A stretch of DNA of 64,000 nt from Coleophora flavipennella (lineage: Eukaryota > Arthropoda > Insecta > Lepidoptera > Coleophoridae), in the NCBI GenBank assembly GCA_947284805.1, contig OX369286.1, positions 12,212,372 through 12,276,371 of the forward strand, written 5' to 3'. This document shows positions 1 to 10,617 of this stretch, in pieces; position 1 is the first letter of the stretch; every line of letters begins with the position of its first letter. Both the position numbers and the translations under genes were made by a program. The notes under the pieces are model-generated. The model saw only the letters and a list, made by a program, of their open reading frames with translations. It did no database searches and had not been told where the DNA came from.

Positions 1-490
1 AAAATTAACATAATTATTCTAATCTATCTATCCGCGTGCAATCGACTACATCAGATGTGTTGTTTGTTAGTGTTAGTGTGTGTGTGAGAGTGTATGAGGG
101 TGTGTTTGCGTGTGTGAACGTATGTTTATTTTAATTATTTTGATTTAATAACGTCAAAAACTGATTTCCTGAAGTTCTTCTGATAATAACGAACTCAAAA
201 AAAAACAATAAGTGAAATTGGTTCAGCTGTTCTTCAATTATAAATGGTGTAAGTAACTAACACGACTTTCTTATATATATTACTATAAAGATTTCAAATA
301 TTAAAAGATTTCAGATTTGAAATAAATGAAATTACTTTTGCACTACGCACACATTGAATTTTCAATCATTTAGAAGTGAAATAGTTTTTCCAAAATGTAA
401 GCCAGATTTATATTTTCTAAGTGATAGATAATTAATACCTCTGTATCACGATGTTCCCGTTTGTTGAACACGTGTCTGCAAATCCTAATT
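1..490. other. AT-rich sequence, no gene seen
   Basis: No coding signal on either strand. It holds a degenerate GT-rich microsatellite at about 66-118. The rest is AT-rich unique-looking sequence. Confidence 0.6.
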
Positions 491-494
491 CAAA

Positions 495-612
495 CAACTC
501 TTTATTGCACCACAGATAAACTAATACGTGTACAAAATAAAAGTAAGAGACGTACAATTTGAGCGGTCTTATGGCTGAGAGCGATTTCTATCAGACAACC
601 CAGTTATGGAAG
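495..612 (+). repeat. Dispersed short repeat ('tail' family), degenerate
   Basis: Starts with a CTTTATTGCACCAC-like block, passes a GCGGTCTTA core and ends near a TTTCTATCAGACAACCC block. The same order of blocks (TTTATTGYAC, AGGCGGYCTTA, TTTCTTCCAG) recurs at 2555-2695, 26590-26710, 42120-42250 and, reversed, 63594-63700. It is probably the 3' part of a retroposon; the parent class is not identified. Confidence 0.5.
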
Positions 613-758
613 ACAAAGCATTGGCTATTTGCAGAAATTAATTAGATTTTGAAGTTCTCTCGAGAAACTTGTTCCTATGGGCATTCAGCAGAGCTACGAC
701 TGTTACCTAAGCCTATAAAAACCTATCAAGGTCTTTAAGAACATACACTTAACATGTC

Positions 759-1069
759 CGCCTCCGTGGCGTAATGGTTAGTCCATTCGCTTCACACCCG
801 GAGGTAGCGGTTTAGATTTCCGGCGGGGTCAACTTTTTAAGACTCGGTTTGGTTGGTGGTAGGGCATTTTCATAGCCCGCCTGGCTAGCTACCACCATCT
901 TATGTAAGTCTTGCCGCCAAAACTTAATGTTAACAGCATTGATGTATTCCGGCTTGTAGATAAGATAGCCAGGGGAATCTTAGTAAGCCCGCTTCCATCT
1001 TCGGCATCATCGTCGCTTACCATCAGGTGAGATGATGCCAAGGGCTTATCAATTGTGTTTTTTTTAAAT
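759..1069 (+). mobile_element. tRNA-derived SINE, family A (near full length)
   Basis: The head is tRNA-like: an A-box-like TGGCGTAATGGTTAGTCC and a decayed B box about 45 bases later. The body carries the GGTGGTAGGGCATTT and CCCGCCTGGCTAGCTACCACC blocks. The tail contains CTTACCATCAGGTGAGATG and ends in a T-run. Other copies lie at 16583-16866, 21155-21468, 27322-27527 and 31364-31685. An intact copy would be transcribed by RNA polymerase III and moved by a partner LINE. Confidence 0.8.
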
Positions 1070-1189
1070 GTCTCGATGGGATTTACTTAGAGCGACTGAG
1101 ATAGACATGGTAAAACTCCTATTAACTGGCTGTATGTAGGCGGGCTTATAATATTACGATAATTCATATAATGTGATGTTTAACCCCAT

Positions 1190-1795
1190 TCTTTGCATCA
1201 ACAAAGACATGAAATGTATCAAAACGTTTTTTACAGCGAGAAAGATATGAAATATATCAAAACGTTTTTTACATCAAGAAAGACATGAAATGTATCAAAA
1301 CGTTTTTTACATCAAGAAAGACATTAGATGTATCAAAACGTTTTTCACATCAAGAAAGACATTAAATGTATCAAAATTTACATCAACAAAGACATGAAAT
1401 GTATCGAAACATTTTTTACTTCAACAAAGACATGAAATGTATCAAAACGTTTTTTACAGCGAGAAAGATATGAAATGTATCAAAACGTTTTATACATCAA
1501 CAAAGACATTAAATATATCAAAACGTTTTTTACATCAAGAAAGACATGAAATGTATCAAAACGTTTTTTACATCAAGAAAGACATTAGATGTATCAAAAC
1601 GTTTTTCACATCAAGAAAGACATTAAATGAATCAAAATTTACATCAACAAAGACATGAAATGTATCAAAACATTTTTTACTTCAACAAAGACAAGAAAGG
1701 TACCAAAACGTTTTTTACATCAACAAAGACATGAAATGTATCAAAACGTTTTTTACATCAACAAAGACATGTAATGTATCAAAACGTTTTATATA
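1190..1795 (+). repeat. Tandem array, 39-bp unit with higher-order structure
   Basis: About 15 head-to-tail units share GACATGAAATGTATCAAAAC followed by a GTTTTTTACATC block. The commonest unit is 39 bp, so reading frames stay open and a repetitive 73-residue frame results. A multi-unit block near 1237-1420 is repeated near 1459-1660, including a shortened unit (CAAAATTTAC), which indicates a higher-order repeat. I treat it as a minisatellite, not a gene. Confidence 0.85.
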
Positions 1796-2112
1796 ACGTC
1801 AGGGAAAAATCTCTTAACATTGTATATGCAAATTCAAACAGGACGACCAGAGCGAGCTGCATCTTGAAAGTTAAAATTTTGAGGCAAGAAACTTTGGTGG
1901 TACTGACTCTATTAAGTCCATAAACAGCAGGCATTTTATTCGCAGCCTGTTTGTTAAATAAAATTTCAAAATACAGCGAATTCCTTCGTTACTTTAACAC
2001 GTTTTTATAGACAATATACAGAAAAACATTTTAAAATTGCATATTTTTTTAAATTCTTCTTAAAATTTTATTAATTTTAAATGTTTTTTAAAATTTAAAA
2101 GTCCACCTTTTT
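1796..2112. other. AT-rich spacer, no gene seen
   Basis: No supported feature. The sequence is dominated by A/T runs, with short TTTTAAAATT-type direct repeats at 2020-2105. Confidence 0.5.
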
Positions 2113-2442
2113 TAGGGTTTCGTACCCAAAGGGTAAAAATGGGAGCCTATTACTAAGACTGTGCTCTCCGCACGTCTGTGCGTCTGCCTCCAGGCTCTAT
2201 TTCATGAACCGTGATAGCTAGACAGTAGATATTTTCACAGATGAAGTATTTCTGTTGCCGCTATAACAACAAATACTAAAAAATAGAAAAAATAAAAATC
2301 TCCATACAAAAAAGGTTTTTTTTAAACGTGAAGAAACTAGCGTCATCTATATGATAATACGGAACTGAAGAAATAAGCGCCATCTATTATGATGATAAGG
2401 AACCCTATGTGTGCGGTTCTGAACCACATTTAGCCAGTTTTT
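2113..2442 (-). mobile_element. 'GGCCAAGTGC...GGAACCCT' non-autonomous element
   Basis: On the plus strand it starts TAGGGTTTCGTACCC and ends near AGCCAGTTTTTTT. The body includes a CATGAACCGTGATAGCTAGACAG block and a decayed copy of the GGAACCCT block. The same termini (AAACCGGCCAAGTGCGAGTC and GTACGGAACCCTAAAA) occur at 7721-8238, 18400-18997, 28556-29480, 34212-35060, 37737-38215 and 58018-58695, making this one of the commonest families here. I know the pattern from lepidopteran genomes but cannot assign its transposon class. Confidence 0.65.
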
Positions 2443-2554
2443 TTATAAAATTTTAAAAATAACGAATTTCTTCTTTACTCTTACTCATTTTCATAGACGC
2501 AAAAGCATTTTAAAATTGCAGGTTTTTTTTTATAAATTTTAAAATTTCACCTTT

Positions 2555-2695
2555 GTTTGTTTGTTTGTTTGTAAACTCTTTATTGTACAAGCAAAAATAC
2601 ACAATTAATGATACATAATAGCAGTAGCATGCACAAAGGCGGACTTATCCCAAACTGGGATCTCTTCCAGCCAACCCTTAAATTACTGAAAGGAT
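2555..2695 (+). repeat. Dispersed short repeat ('tail' family)
   Basis: Begins with a (TTTG)n run and CTCTTTATTGTACAAGC, then AAAGGCGGACTTATCCC and ATCTCTTCCAGCCAACC. It matches the block order of the copies at 26590, 42120 and 63594 (reversed). Confidence 0.6.
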
Positions 2696-2986
2696 TTACA
2701 CCTTTTTAACTTTTAAATATATATAAGTATTTTTATATAATGACGCAGGTGCAAATAATACAAGCAAATATAATTGATTACAAAGCAGTCAATTTTTGTG
2801 GGCTCATTAGAAACTATAACGATTATTGATAGTATTACTTATAAAAAAATATTAAAGGGTTCGGACGAAAGTCAATAAAAGTGAAACCAGAATCATAAAA
2901 TTAACATAAAAATGTGTTTGTGTATTGAGTTTTTCTTTTTAGAATACAGAATGAATCAGAACACGAGGAATTAAAAAAATATATTT

Positions 2987-3095
2987 ACAATTTGTAAGCC
3001 CTTTGCATCATCTCACCTGATGGTAAGTGACGATGATGCCGAAGATGGAAGCGGGCTTACCAAGATTCCCCAACGCAATAGAGATCTGACTATCA
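2987..3095 (-). mobile_element. SINE family A, 3' tail fragment
   Basis: Reverse complement of the family A tail: CATCTCACCTGATGGTAAG followed by CGGGCTTACCAAGATTCCCC. The tRNA-like head is missing. Confidence 0.75.
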
Positions 3096-3195
3096 TAACT
3101 CAGCTTATCGTAGTGCGATAAAAGTGAGGCAACTTGTGCTTGTGTGAAACTACTCTAAATTAATAAAGTTTTGACGTTTTGGACATGAGTTTCAT

Positions 3196-4545
3196 TACTG
3201 TAACGCTATGTATACGCTGACAAAGCCAAACCAACTGAAGACTAAGGATGGCAGGATCATATCGTCTAAGACAAAGTTACTTGATGAAGTTGAGAAGTTC
3301 TACGGACAATTGTACAAAACTACACGTTTGCCTGTCAGCGAGCTGGTTAAAGACCCAAGAGCCAGACTAATCCAACACTATACCGAAGATGTCCCGGACG
3401 TCAGCCTGTACGAGATTAGAATGTCTCTCAAACAGCTCAAGAATAACAAGGCACCGGGTGATGATGGAATTACGGCTGAACTTCTAAAAGCAGGTGGATC
3501 ACCGGCACTAAAAGCTCTTCAGAAGTTATTTAATTCCGTCATACTCGAGGGACAAACGCCTAAGACATGGCAAAGTCGTGTTTTTCATCAAATGGGGTGA
3601 CAACACCCTGCTGAAGAGCTACAGATCCATCTCACTTCTGAGCCATGTCTACAAGCTGTTTTCGAGAGTCATTACGAATCTTCTCGCACGCAGGTTTGAC
3701 GACTTCCATCCTCCCGAACAAGCCGGTTTCCGAAAAGGTACCATAGACCACATACATACGCTGCGGCAGATTATACAGAAGACCGAAGAGTACAATCAGC
3801 CACTATGCTTGGCGTTTGTGGACTATGGCAAAGCCTTTGATTCGTTCGAAACTTGGGCTGTGTTACAGTCTCCCCAGCGGTGCCAAATTGACTATCGATA
3901 CATCGAGGTGTTGATGTGTCTGTATGAAAACGCCACCATGTCGGTTCACCTCCAGGACCAGAACTTGAAACCTTTCCAGTTGCAGCGAGTGGTGAAACAG
4001 GGACACGTGATATCTCCGAAACTGTGCCGCCCTGGAAAATGTTTTTAAGCTTCTGGACTGGGGTGGGCTCGGCATCAATATTAACGACGAGTACATAACT
4101 CACCTCCGATACGCTGACGATATCGTGGTCATGGCTGAGAATATGGAAGAACTAAGCAAAATGCTCGATAGCCTCAGTAAAGCCTCTCAAAATGTGGGTT
4201 TTGAAATGAACATGGACAAGACGAATATAATGTTAAAAGACTATGTCGCACCCACCCCTCTAGAGGTTGGAGACTCTATTCTAGAAGTTGTTGACGAATA
4301 TGTATACCTGGGACAAACAGTCCAGCTAAGTAGGTCCAACTTCAAGAAAGAGATCAATCGACGAATCCATCTCGGCTGAGCAGCGTTCGGGAAGCTTCGC
4401 AATATCTTCACGTCCCAAATACCGCAGTGTCTCAAGACTTAGGTATTTGACCAATGTGTGTTGACAGTAATGACTTTCGGAACTGAGACATGGTCGCTTA
4501 CTATGGACCTCATAAGAAGGCTCAAGGTCACCCAAAGGTATAGTC
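3196..4545 (+). pseudogene. RTE-type LINE reverse transcriptase, truncated and frameshifted
   Basis: This encodes the reverse transcriptase part of an RTE-type endonuclease-reverse transcriptase, which copies LINE RNA into DNA at a nicked target. The frame opens at 3208-3600 with KNNKAPGDDGITAELLK, a conserved RT entry block. It shifts near 3578-3600, continues to 4048 with EQAGFRKG and FVDYGKAFDS (motif A, with its catalytic Asp), then shifts again. The YADD catalytic box is intact at 4110-4121, and MNMDKTNIML follows. A TGA at 4377-4379 replaces an expected Trp codon, and a TAG follows near 4440. The endonuclease domain and the 3' end are missing. Separate 3' ends of this LINE family are scattered through the window (5551, 16250, 24615, 25832, 35165, 39580). 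The family call is firm and the copy is clearly dead. Confidence 0.9.
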
Positions 4546-5084
4546 AGTGAAAAAATGTATGATTTTTCAAAAAAAAAAAACAGACACTATTTGACATTTT
4601 ATGATAATTTTTATTAAAAATATGTAACAACGTTTTTTTTTTATTTACGATTGGTAAGCCCTACAGTAAGTAATAAATAATGTGGACTTGTAATGTGTGT
4701 TGCTTAAACTTTTGTTGATGTGTGTGTATATTACCTACATAACAAGTTACTAACAGAGTGTAGCAACATCCCCAATACTCTTCGTTTATAAAATGTGAAT
4801 CATTTTTAAACAAAACCAAGTTAAAATACACAAATGTAATTAACAGACAAAAGTCACATAATTGTAGCCGATACAACGTTTTTTATGGCGTTCATTTTAT
4901 ATTTCTCTCTAATGAATGTGATTTTGAGTTTATTTCGTACGAGTGATGATGAAAATCAATATAAGTAATTATTGCATTTTAGTGCACCGAAGCGAAAATA
5001 GTAAAACCTTTTATTGTAAATCTATCAAATTCACAGATTTTTTTATAAATAATTATAACCTTTTAACCCAAAATAAGAAATGGA
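4546..5084. other. AT-rich spacer, no gene seen
   Basis: No coding signal. A short piece near 4640-4665 (ATTTACGATTGGTAAGCCC) resembles the end of a SINE family A tail. Confidence 0.5.
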
Positions 5085-5245
5085 TTCAAAAAATCTATTT
5101 TTTTTTTTTGGTATTTTTTTTTCAGTAAGTATTTTGAATCGATTTCTTAATTTAGGGTTCATCATTATGATGATGATGATGAACTCAAAATAACAAATGG
5201 ATTCAAAATACTTACTGAAAGAAAAATACCAAAAAAAAATTAAAA
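5085..5245. repeat. Inverted repeat around a (GAT)n core
   Basis: The left arm has GGTATTTTTTTTTCAGTAAG then TATTTTGAATC. The right arm has GATTCAAAATACTTACTGAA and AAAATACCAAAAAAAA. A short GATGATGATGATG core lies between the arms at 5170-5182. It is probably a MITE or fold-back; no target duplication was identified. Confidence 0.6.
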
Positions 5246-5341
5246 ATAAATAGGTACCTACCTACTACGACAGCCAAATGGCGTAGTAAAGCACAGAGTA
5301 TAAAAACATTTGTCAATATAACCTGATTATATATTTTTTTA

Positions 5342-5415
5342 TATTAATAACACACACACACACATATATATATATACACATAAACGAACACACACAAATA
5401 CACACACGTACACAT
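5342..5415. repeat. CA/TA compound microsatellite
   Basis: (AC)n, (AT)n and interrupted CACACA tracts. No coding signal. Confidence 0.8.
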
Positions 5416-5550
5416 TTTATTACCAAAGTATACATTTTTGGAACTTAATTAAATTGTTTATTTCAAGTTAAGAAACTTCGTTTAATGGAAGAACGGAACC
5501 TCCTGATACAGGTATCCCATATACAAGTTATTTGGGTTCTCATCCATGTT

Positions 5551-5911
5551 TGTATCATCATATCAGCCGAAAGACGTCCACTGCTGGACATAGGCCTCCC
5601 CAAGGATTTCCACGACAACCGGTTCTGGGCTGCCCGCATCCAGCGGCTTCCCGCGACCTTCACCAGGTAATCGGTCCACCGCGTGGGAGGCCTGCCTACG
5701 CTACGTTTTCCGGTACGCGGTCGCCACTCAAAAACTTTGCTGCTTCAACGGCCATCTGTTCTACGAGCTATGTGCCCCGCCCACTGCCACGGTAGAACGG
5801 ATGGCAGTTGGGGCAGTAAAGTTCTCGAGTGGCGACCGCGCACCGGAAAACGTAGCGTAGGAAGGCCTCCCACGTAGGAAGCAGTGGACGTCCTGCGGCT
5901 GATATGATGAT
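5551..5911. mobile_element. Fold-back of two RTE LINE 3' ends
   Basis: From 5551 to about 5795 the RTE 3' end is on the minus strand: ATCATATCAGCCGAAAGACG, then CTGCTGGACATAGGCC, and so on. From about 5796 to 5911 the plus strand carries the same region: CTCGAGTGGCGACCGCGCAC, then GGCTGATATGATGATGATGA. Both outer edges are therefore LINE 3' tails. The right arm lacks the middle of the region, jumping from the CCTCCCACG block to CAGTGGACGTCC. Translations show LINE C-terminal blocks such as WRPRTGKRSVGRPPT. Confidence 0.8.
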
Positions 5912-6430
5912 GATGAGATACGAGCTATCTATAATTTGTATAACTACCTATGCCTCAACATATCTTACTAACCAACCCTTCAACCACAGATTAGATACTA
6001 GTTGCTTCGTAACTTCAACTTCACAACATCCACATCTACACTACTTAAGGCTTGTCCTTCGTAAAAACTCTGAAACTGAAGAATTTTGTAACCATTTTAT
6101 ACGTTAACCATAGAATATTTCTACCAGAAAAAAATACATAATAATCTACAAGATATAAGGAGTGATGTGTAGTTCGCAGAATTCTATTTTATTATTCAGA
6201 ACCATAGAAAAAAAATATCTAACACACCCCCTTTTTTTTTAGTTGTAACCATTTTACTGCTGTAATTTTTAACAAAACAGTTTGAAAATTTATGATCTGA
6301 CTCAAAAAACAATCTAGAGTGATGCTTATTTCTTACTTTTTGCATATTTATTGTATTTTATTTATAATTATTTTAAAACCATCTGATTTCGGCTAAAATT
6401 CCAACCGTTCTCAAGCCGTTCCCCGCGCTC
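5912..6430. other. AT-rich spacer, no gene seen
   Basis: Short frames only, with no recognisable domain and no clear repeat. Confidence 0.5.
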
Positions 6431-6762
6431 GTCCTAAAAATCAGTGCGGGACGGGTCGCGATGCTAGACGGACCTGTGCTGGTTTACGGGAGCTCTCAAG
6501 CAAAATTAAAATATTGGATTTTTCGTGTAAATAGTGTAGCGTAAGGGACAGAGAATATTTTGTTACATTGTGGACAATTACATGTAAACATTTGTGAATA
6601 TGATATTTAGCGTTATAAGTGGAAAATGTGTTTTTACTTTTAGAGCATTTAAAAGTAATATTTTTTGACTACCTAGTTCCTAGTGTAAGTTCTTTAGTTT
6701 TCGGTATATTTCTATGGACATAGTGTCGTTTGACAAACTCAAGTCATAGTGTGTGAAACAAG

Positions 6763-6835
6763 ATGGGGAGTAAACAAAGGCGAAAAATACGTAATCTTAA
6801 AAAAAAAACAGACAAAAAGGACACAATATACACAA
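6763..6835 (+). CDS. Possible short first coding exon (lysine-rich)
   Basis: The ATG at 6763 has a favourable context (ACAAGATGG). It opens a 24-codon Lys/Arg-rich frame starting MGSKQRRKIRNLKKKTDKK. At 6836 the sequence is GTAAGT, a consensus splice donor, and read-through would hit a stop within four codons. Exon plus donor therefore makes sense while an unspliced gene does not. It could be the first exon of the YqaJ-type gene whose later exon starts at 10618. The phases (one base left over here, one extra base there) do not join directly, so at least one exon would be missing. The basic residues could bind nucleic acid or act as a nuclear signal; that is a guess. Confidence 0.3.
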
Positions 6836-7117
6836 GTAAGTAACCTGCACTTATTTTAATATTTTTATTATGCATAGGTAGCTAGCTAAAAAAATCATAC
6901 CTCAACCATATTACATCGCAATTTAGGTTTAGATCAAGCTAGACACTCTGGACTTTGTACCTTTGCTCTTATGCCGAGCATGCGCGTATGGGTCAGCAGC
7001 CGGCTCTCGTCAAACGATTGAGTCAAAGTGGCAGCGCAAAGGTAAGGGTCGGTCGCGGGTATCTTGTTTTACCTACTTATAAACAAAACAAGTTTCAAGT
7101 AGGTATGTACCTACGTA

Positions 7118-7323
7118 GGCAGAGATTTGTTACCATAGATGGGTTATGCACTAACAAACAACATTTGAAAATGGAAGCCATTTACACACACAATGTTATA
7201 GGTAGTTCGCTTCCATTGTACCGAACGCTACAAGAAAAGAGATGCCAATTGGCATCTTTTTTTTGCTTCACTTTTTGGATGCACGTAACCTATCTACCTC
7301 CCCTTATATACAGCATATCTCTG
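7118..7323 (+). mobile_element. 206-bp short inverted-terminal element, copy 1
   Basis: The element starts GGCAGAGATTTGTTACC and ends ATATCTCTG, and is flanked on both sides by TACGTA (7112-7117 and 7324-7329). An 18-bp perfect palindrome, AGATGCCAATTGGCATCT, lies near the middle. A second copy at 19289-19494 has exactly the same length and ends but is flanked by TATATA. No coding capacity; probably a MITE of unassigned superfamily. Confidence 0.75.
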
Positions 7324-7445
7324 TACGTAGGTAGGTAATTAGGTACGTACTTTTATCAATAAAAGCAATCGTATTTATTTGATAAAAAAACTGGCCAAGT
7401 GCTATTTGGACTCGCGCAAAGTGGGGTTCCGCAGTCTTTTAAAAA

Positions 7446-7709
7446 ATGTATACAGGTTTTAAAAAAATGGTGTTGGACCCGTTGACTGAATTTTCCACTA
7501 ATAATACTGAACAACTTTCCCTAAGGAACCCGCAGTCATTTTACAAAAAAAAACGACGCTCCATGCAAAAATGCACAAAATTAGTCAATAGCTGATCGTT
7601 TTGTATGAAAAGTAAATTTTTTTTGTGAATTCAGCAAATTTGTAGAACAAAAGTTGTTCAGTATGATGAGTAGAAGCCCGGGACGTACACCAATTTTTTA
7701 CACCCTGTA
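7446..7709. mobile_element. MITE-like inverted repeat with TACAGGGTG-type ends
   Basis: The left end ATACAGGTTTTAAAAAAATG mirrors the right end TTTTTTACACCCTGTAT. Inner arms also pair: AATACTGAACAACTTT against AAAGTTGTTCAGTATG. One end recurs at 45485-45600. It has no coding capacity. Confidence 0.65.
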
Positions 7710-7720
7710 TTTTAAATAAA

Positions 7721-8238
7721 ACGGGTAAAGTGTGAGTAAGACTCGCGCTGCGAGGGTTCCGTACTACTACACTTCTCTACACAACTATGACATAGATACG
7801 TAATTATATTACAAACAAAGAGATCCACGCGAGTGACAGAAGTATGCTTTTTATATTGAGTTCGGACTACTTAGAGAAAGTAAAACTCACACTAAGCCAG
7901 TTTTTGTTATTTGTTGTTTTACTTCATGATTAGAACTATAATCACACCAAGTTTCACGCTCATATGTAGTTCTGTATTTACGATAGAGTTTGATCAAAAA
8001 TACCTACAAAAACACGTTTTTATACGTGGTCCCCCGCATAGTTTTTCACTATTTTTAATTTTCATTAAATTTCCTTTTAACGGCAACAGAAATACAAATT
8101 ATGTGACAATTTCAAATGTCTACGTATTACGGTTCATGAAATACAGCCCGATGACAGACATAGCGACAGACAGCGGAGGCTTATTAGGTACCTAACAGGG
8201 TATTGTTGGTCATCCTTCGTGTGTACGGAACCCTAAAA
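7721..8238 (+). mobile_element. 'GGCCAAGTGC...GGAACCCT' non-autonomous element, degenerate
   Basis: Starts GTAAAGTGTGAGTAAGACTC with CGAGGGTTCCGTAC following, and ends GTGTACGGAACCCTAAAAAA. The body has the GTTCATGAAATACAGCC block that precedes the end in other copies. A possible outlying piece of the same family is at 7384-7430. Confidence 0.6.
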
Positions 8239-8602
8239 AATATCCATCGTACTCTGTCAGAATGACTAAGGTATTACATCCTATACATATACCTACCTAT
8301 ATCTATTTCACCAATAAAGTCGATCCGCTTGAAGCAAAGAGTAGGGACTATTACAAATTTACAAGCCTGAAGATAAAATTATGGTATTTTCGCGCAGATC
8401 GCGGCATTACGATACTTCATACATACTACCACATATTTACTACATATTATTATTATGAAATAGTGGTACACATACAGGCCAGTACCAGAGTCAGTACATC
8501 AAGCAGTGCGATTTAGATCCATACGCGTACGGCATAAGAACGGTACAAAGTACAAAGTGTCTAGCGTGATGTGCTGGTCGCTCGCTGCACAAATTTGTTT
8601 CC

Positions 8603-8616
8603 GTTGCCATGGCAAC
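8603..8616. promoter_or_regulatory. RFX-type X-box palindrome
   Basis: GTTGCCATGGCAAC is a perfect 14-bp palindrome. It matches the classical X-box bound by RFX transcription factors, which drive ciliary genes in animals. An NRF1-like GCATGCGCG follows about 13 bases downstream, and the surroundings are locally GC-rich. No gene was identified beside it, so function is unproven. Confidence 0.4.
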
Positions 8617-8724
8617 CTCCGTCCGCGCATGCGCGTAACTAGTATCTCATATGTGCTGTGCCTGCGTCCTCGCCGCCCTCATAGGTACCTACGTAATAAT
8701 TATTGTTGCTAATTTTATTATGAA

Positions 8725-9445
8725 CTAGCTGTCCCGGCGAACTTCGTTCCACGGTACCTTACACTACACTACACTACCCTAACCTACACTAAATTACCCT
8801 ACCCTACACTACTCTACCTTACACTACACTACCCTACCCTATCCCACACTACCCTACACTACACTACCCTACATACACTACACTACACTACCCTACCCTA
8901 CACTACCCTACACTACACTACATTACCCTATCCTACCCTACACTACACTACCCAACCTTACCCTACCCTACACTACACTACCCAACCCTACCCTACCCTA
9001 CACTACACTACCCTTCCCTACCCTTTACTACCCTACCCTACACTACACAACCTTACCCTACCCTACACTACCCTACCCTACACTACACTACCCAACCCTA
9101 CCCTACCCTACACTACCATACCCTACACTACCCTTCCCTACCCTTCACTACCCTACCCTACCCTACACTACACTACCCTACCCTACCCTCACCACACTAC
9201 CCAACCCTACCCTACCCTACACTACCCCACACCTACACTACGCTACCCTACCCTAAAACCAATTATATGTTGACTGATATTTTATTTTTTGTTTTTTTTT
9301 ATTTAATTTCGAGCATTTTCATGTTTATTCACCTTTTAAACATTCTCTGGACGTCCACAAATAATTCAATACCAAAATTAGCCAAATCGGTCCAGCCGTT
9401 CTCAAGTTTTAGCGAGACTAACGAACAGCAATTCATTTTTATATA
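8725..9445 (-). mobile_element. Helitron-like element with CCCTA/CACTA minisatellite
   Basis: Read on the minus strand, the 3' end is CCGGGACAGCTAG followed by host T, the expected CTAG-3' terminus of a Helitron. The other end holds AGCCAAATCGGTCCAGCCG and AACAGCAATTCATTTTTATA on the plus strand, a typical lepidopteran Helitron 5' region. A solo LTR (9446-9975) interrupts the 5' edge. It encodes no protein. Confidence 0.75.
8755..9255. repeat. Pentanucleotide minisatellite (CTACA / CTACC)
   Basis: About 100 interspersed 5-bp units of CTACA, CTACC and rare variants. It is the interior of the Helitron-like element and is the reverse complement of the arrays at 17498-17755 and 17925-18235. Confidence 0.9.
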
Positions 9446-9975
9446 TGTCGAAGGGGGTGGTGGTGGTTAGGTTAGGGATGTCCTTTTGGTTCACGTCCTT
9501 AACTATTTCGGTATTGGGCGTCGAAATAACAATGCAGCTATATCACAGAGGTCCTTCTTCAATAGTCTTGATCATTTGGTAATCGAAATTGTACAGGATG
9601 CCTTGGATAACAATGGATGCAAACGCGGTGATCCCAGCGATAGCGTGCCACGTCCGTTTTCCTCACAGATCACCACTGGATGTGTTCTGCTCGACGCTCC
9701 GTCAAAAAGTGTCCGCTCCGAGACTGACGTCCAGCTAATATGGCTTCTCCACAGATCTAATAAATTCTCAACTCAGTGTCGATCACATCACAAACAGCCT
9801 TTCGTTAATACGTCATCTTTGCTACCACAAACGATCGTCTCACGAGTACAAGCGATCGTCACGCCACCACCGGTTTCACCCAGGTACTAATACCAGACGT
9901 TTGATCCAAACAAAGTGTAACTATGTAAACTTATCTCGAGCTGGTATTGGTCGCGTTTTCAATGACGCTCCGACA
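9446..9975 (-). mobile_element. Solo LTR of a Ty3/Gypsy-type element
   Basis: It starts TGTCGAAGGG and ends CGCTCCGACA, the TG...CA ends of an LTR with a short inverted repeat. It is flanked by TATA on both sides (…TATA / TATA…), consistent with a 4-bp target duplication. The sequence is the reverse complement of the LTRs at 47071 and 51638. A 134-residue frame is open on the plus strand (antisense to the LTR) at 9486-9890. A solo LTR is what remains after LTR-LTR recombination. Confidence 0.85.
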
Positions 9976-10617
9976 TATAAAAAAATATATATGATTGTAG
10001 GTAAATCTCCGAAGCCCGTTCGCCTAGCTAGATAGTGACGCTCGCCCTTTGTAAACACCGACACCGACACAGTGCAGCGCGTGCCGCCGCGTGTGAACGT
10101 CAAAAAATGCTGGCACATGTGTATTATCATTTATCATAGATGAGATACCTACTAGTTACTTGTGTTATTGATTTTTATATCTGTAAATTGTCTACTAAAG
10201 TAGATTTGATTCTTGCATTTCACTACCTGAGCGAATAGACATATTTTTTTCTTTTTTTTGTAAAATATGGTAATAAGAATTAGGTACCTACTCATACTCA
10301 ATGGTATTTACACTAACAAAGATTCAACAACATTCTTACTCGCACTTGACTGGTTTTTCTGTAAATTTCTGACATGTATCTATTTGTTCGGGAGTGATAT
10401 ACTTTTACGAGCTAGTACCACAGACGAGATAGTTGTTACTTCGTAATTACAGCACTGTTACATTATGTTATTCTGTAAACACAGAAGTGCTCAAGTTGAT
10501 TTATCTGCCATTCCGGATCAAGTTATAATATACCTTATTTATACTGGTATCTAGAGTAAACCATTATAAATTATTATGATAATTTCTAGTTACTAATGTG
10601 TCGTTTTTTTCTTTTAG
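9976..10617. other. Spacer upstream of the YqaJ exon, possibly intron
   Basis: No coding signal. At 10602-10617 a T-rich tract followed by TTTTAG makes a good splice acceptor for the next exon. Confidence 0.4.

Noticed and set aside
1437..1658. 73-residue repetitive frame
   Set aside because: It is a product of the 39-bp tandem array; unit length divisible by three keeps it open.
1190..1795. CRISPR-like array
   Set aside because: Units are directly adjacent with no unique spacers, and the context is eukaryotic.
3771..4103. 110-residue minus-strand frame
   Set aside because: Antisense shadow of the RTE reverse transcriptase, whose motifs are clear on the plus strand.
7230..7262. Bacterial-style terminator hairpin (palindrome then T-run)
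   Set aside because: It is the internal palindrome of the 206-bp element; the genome context is eukaryotic, so intrinsic termination does not apply.
6955..7338. 127-residue plus-strand frame
   Set aside because: It runs through the 206-bp non-coding element and has no domain; a GCAAAGGTAAGG donor-like site near 7042 is not supported by an acceptor I trust.
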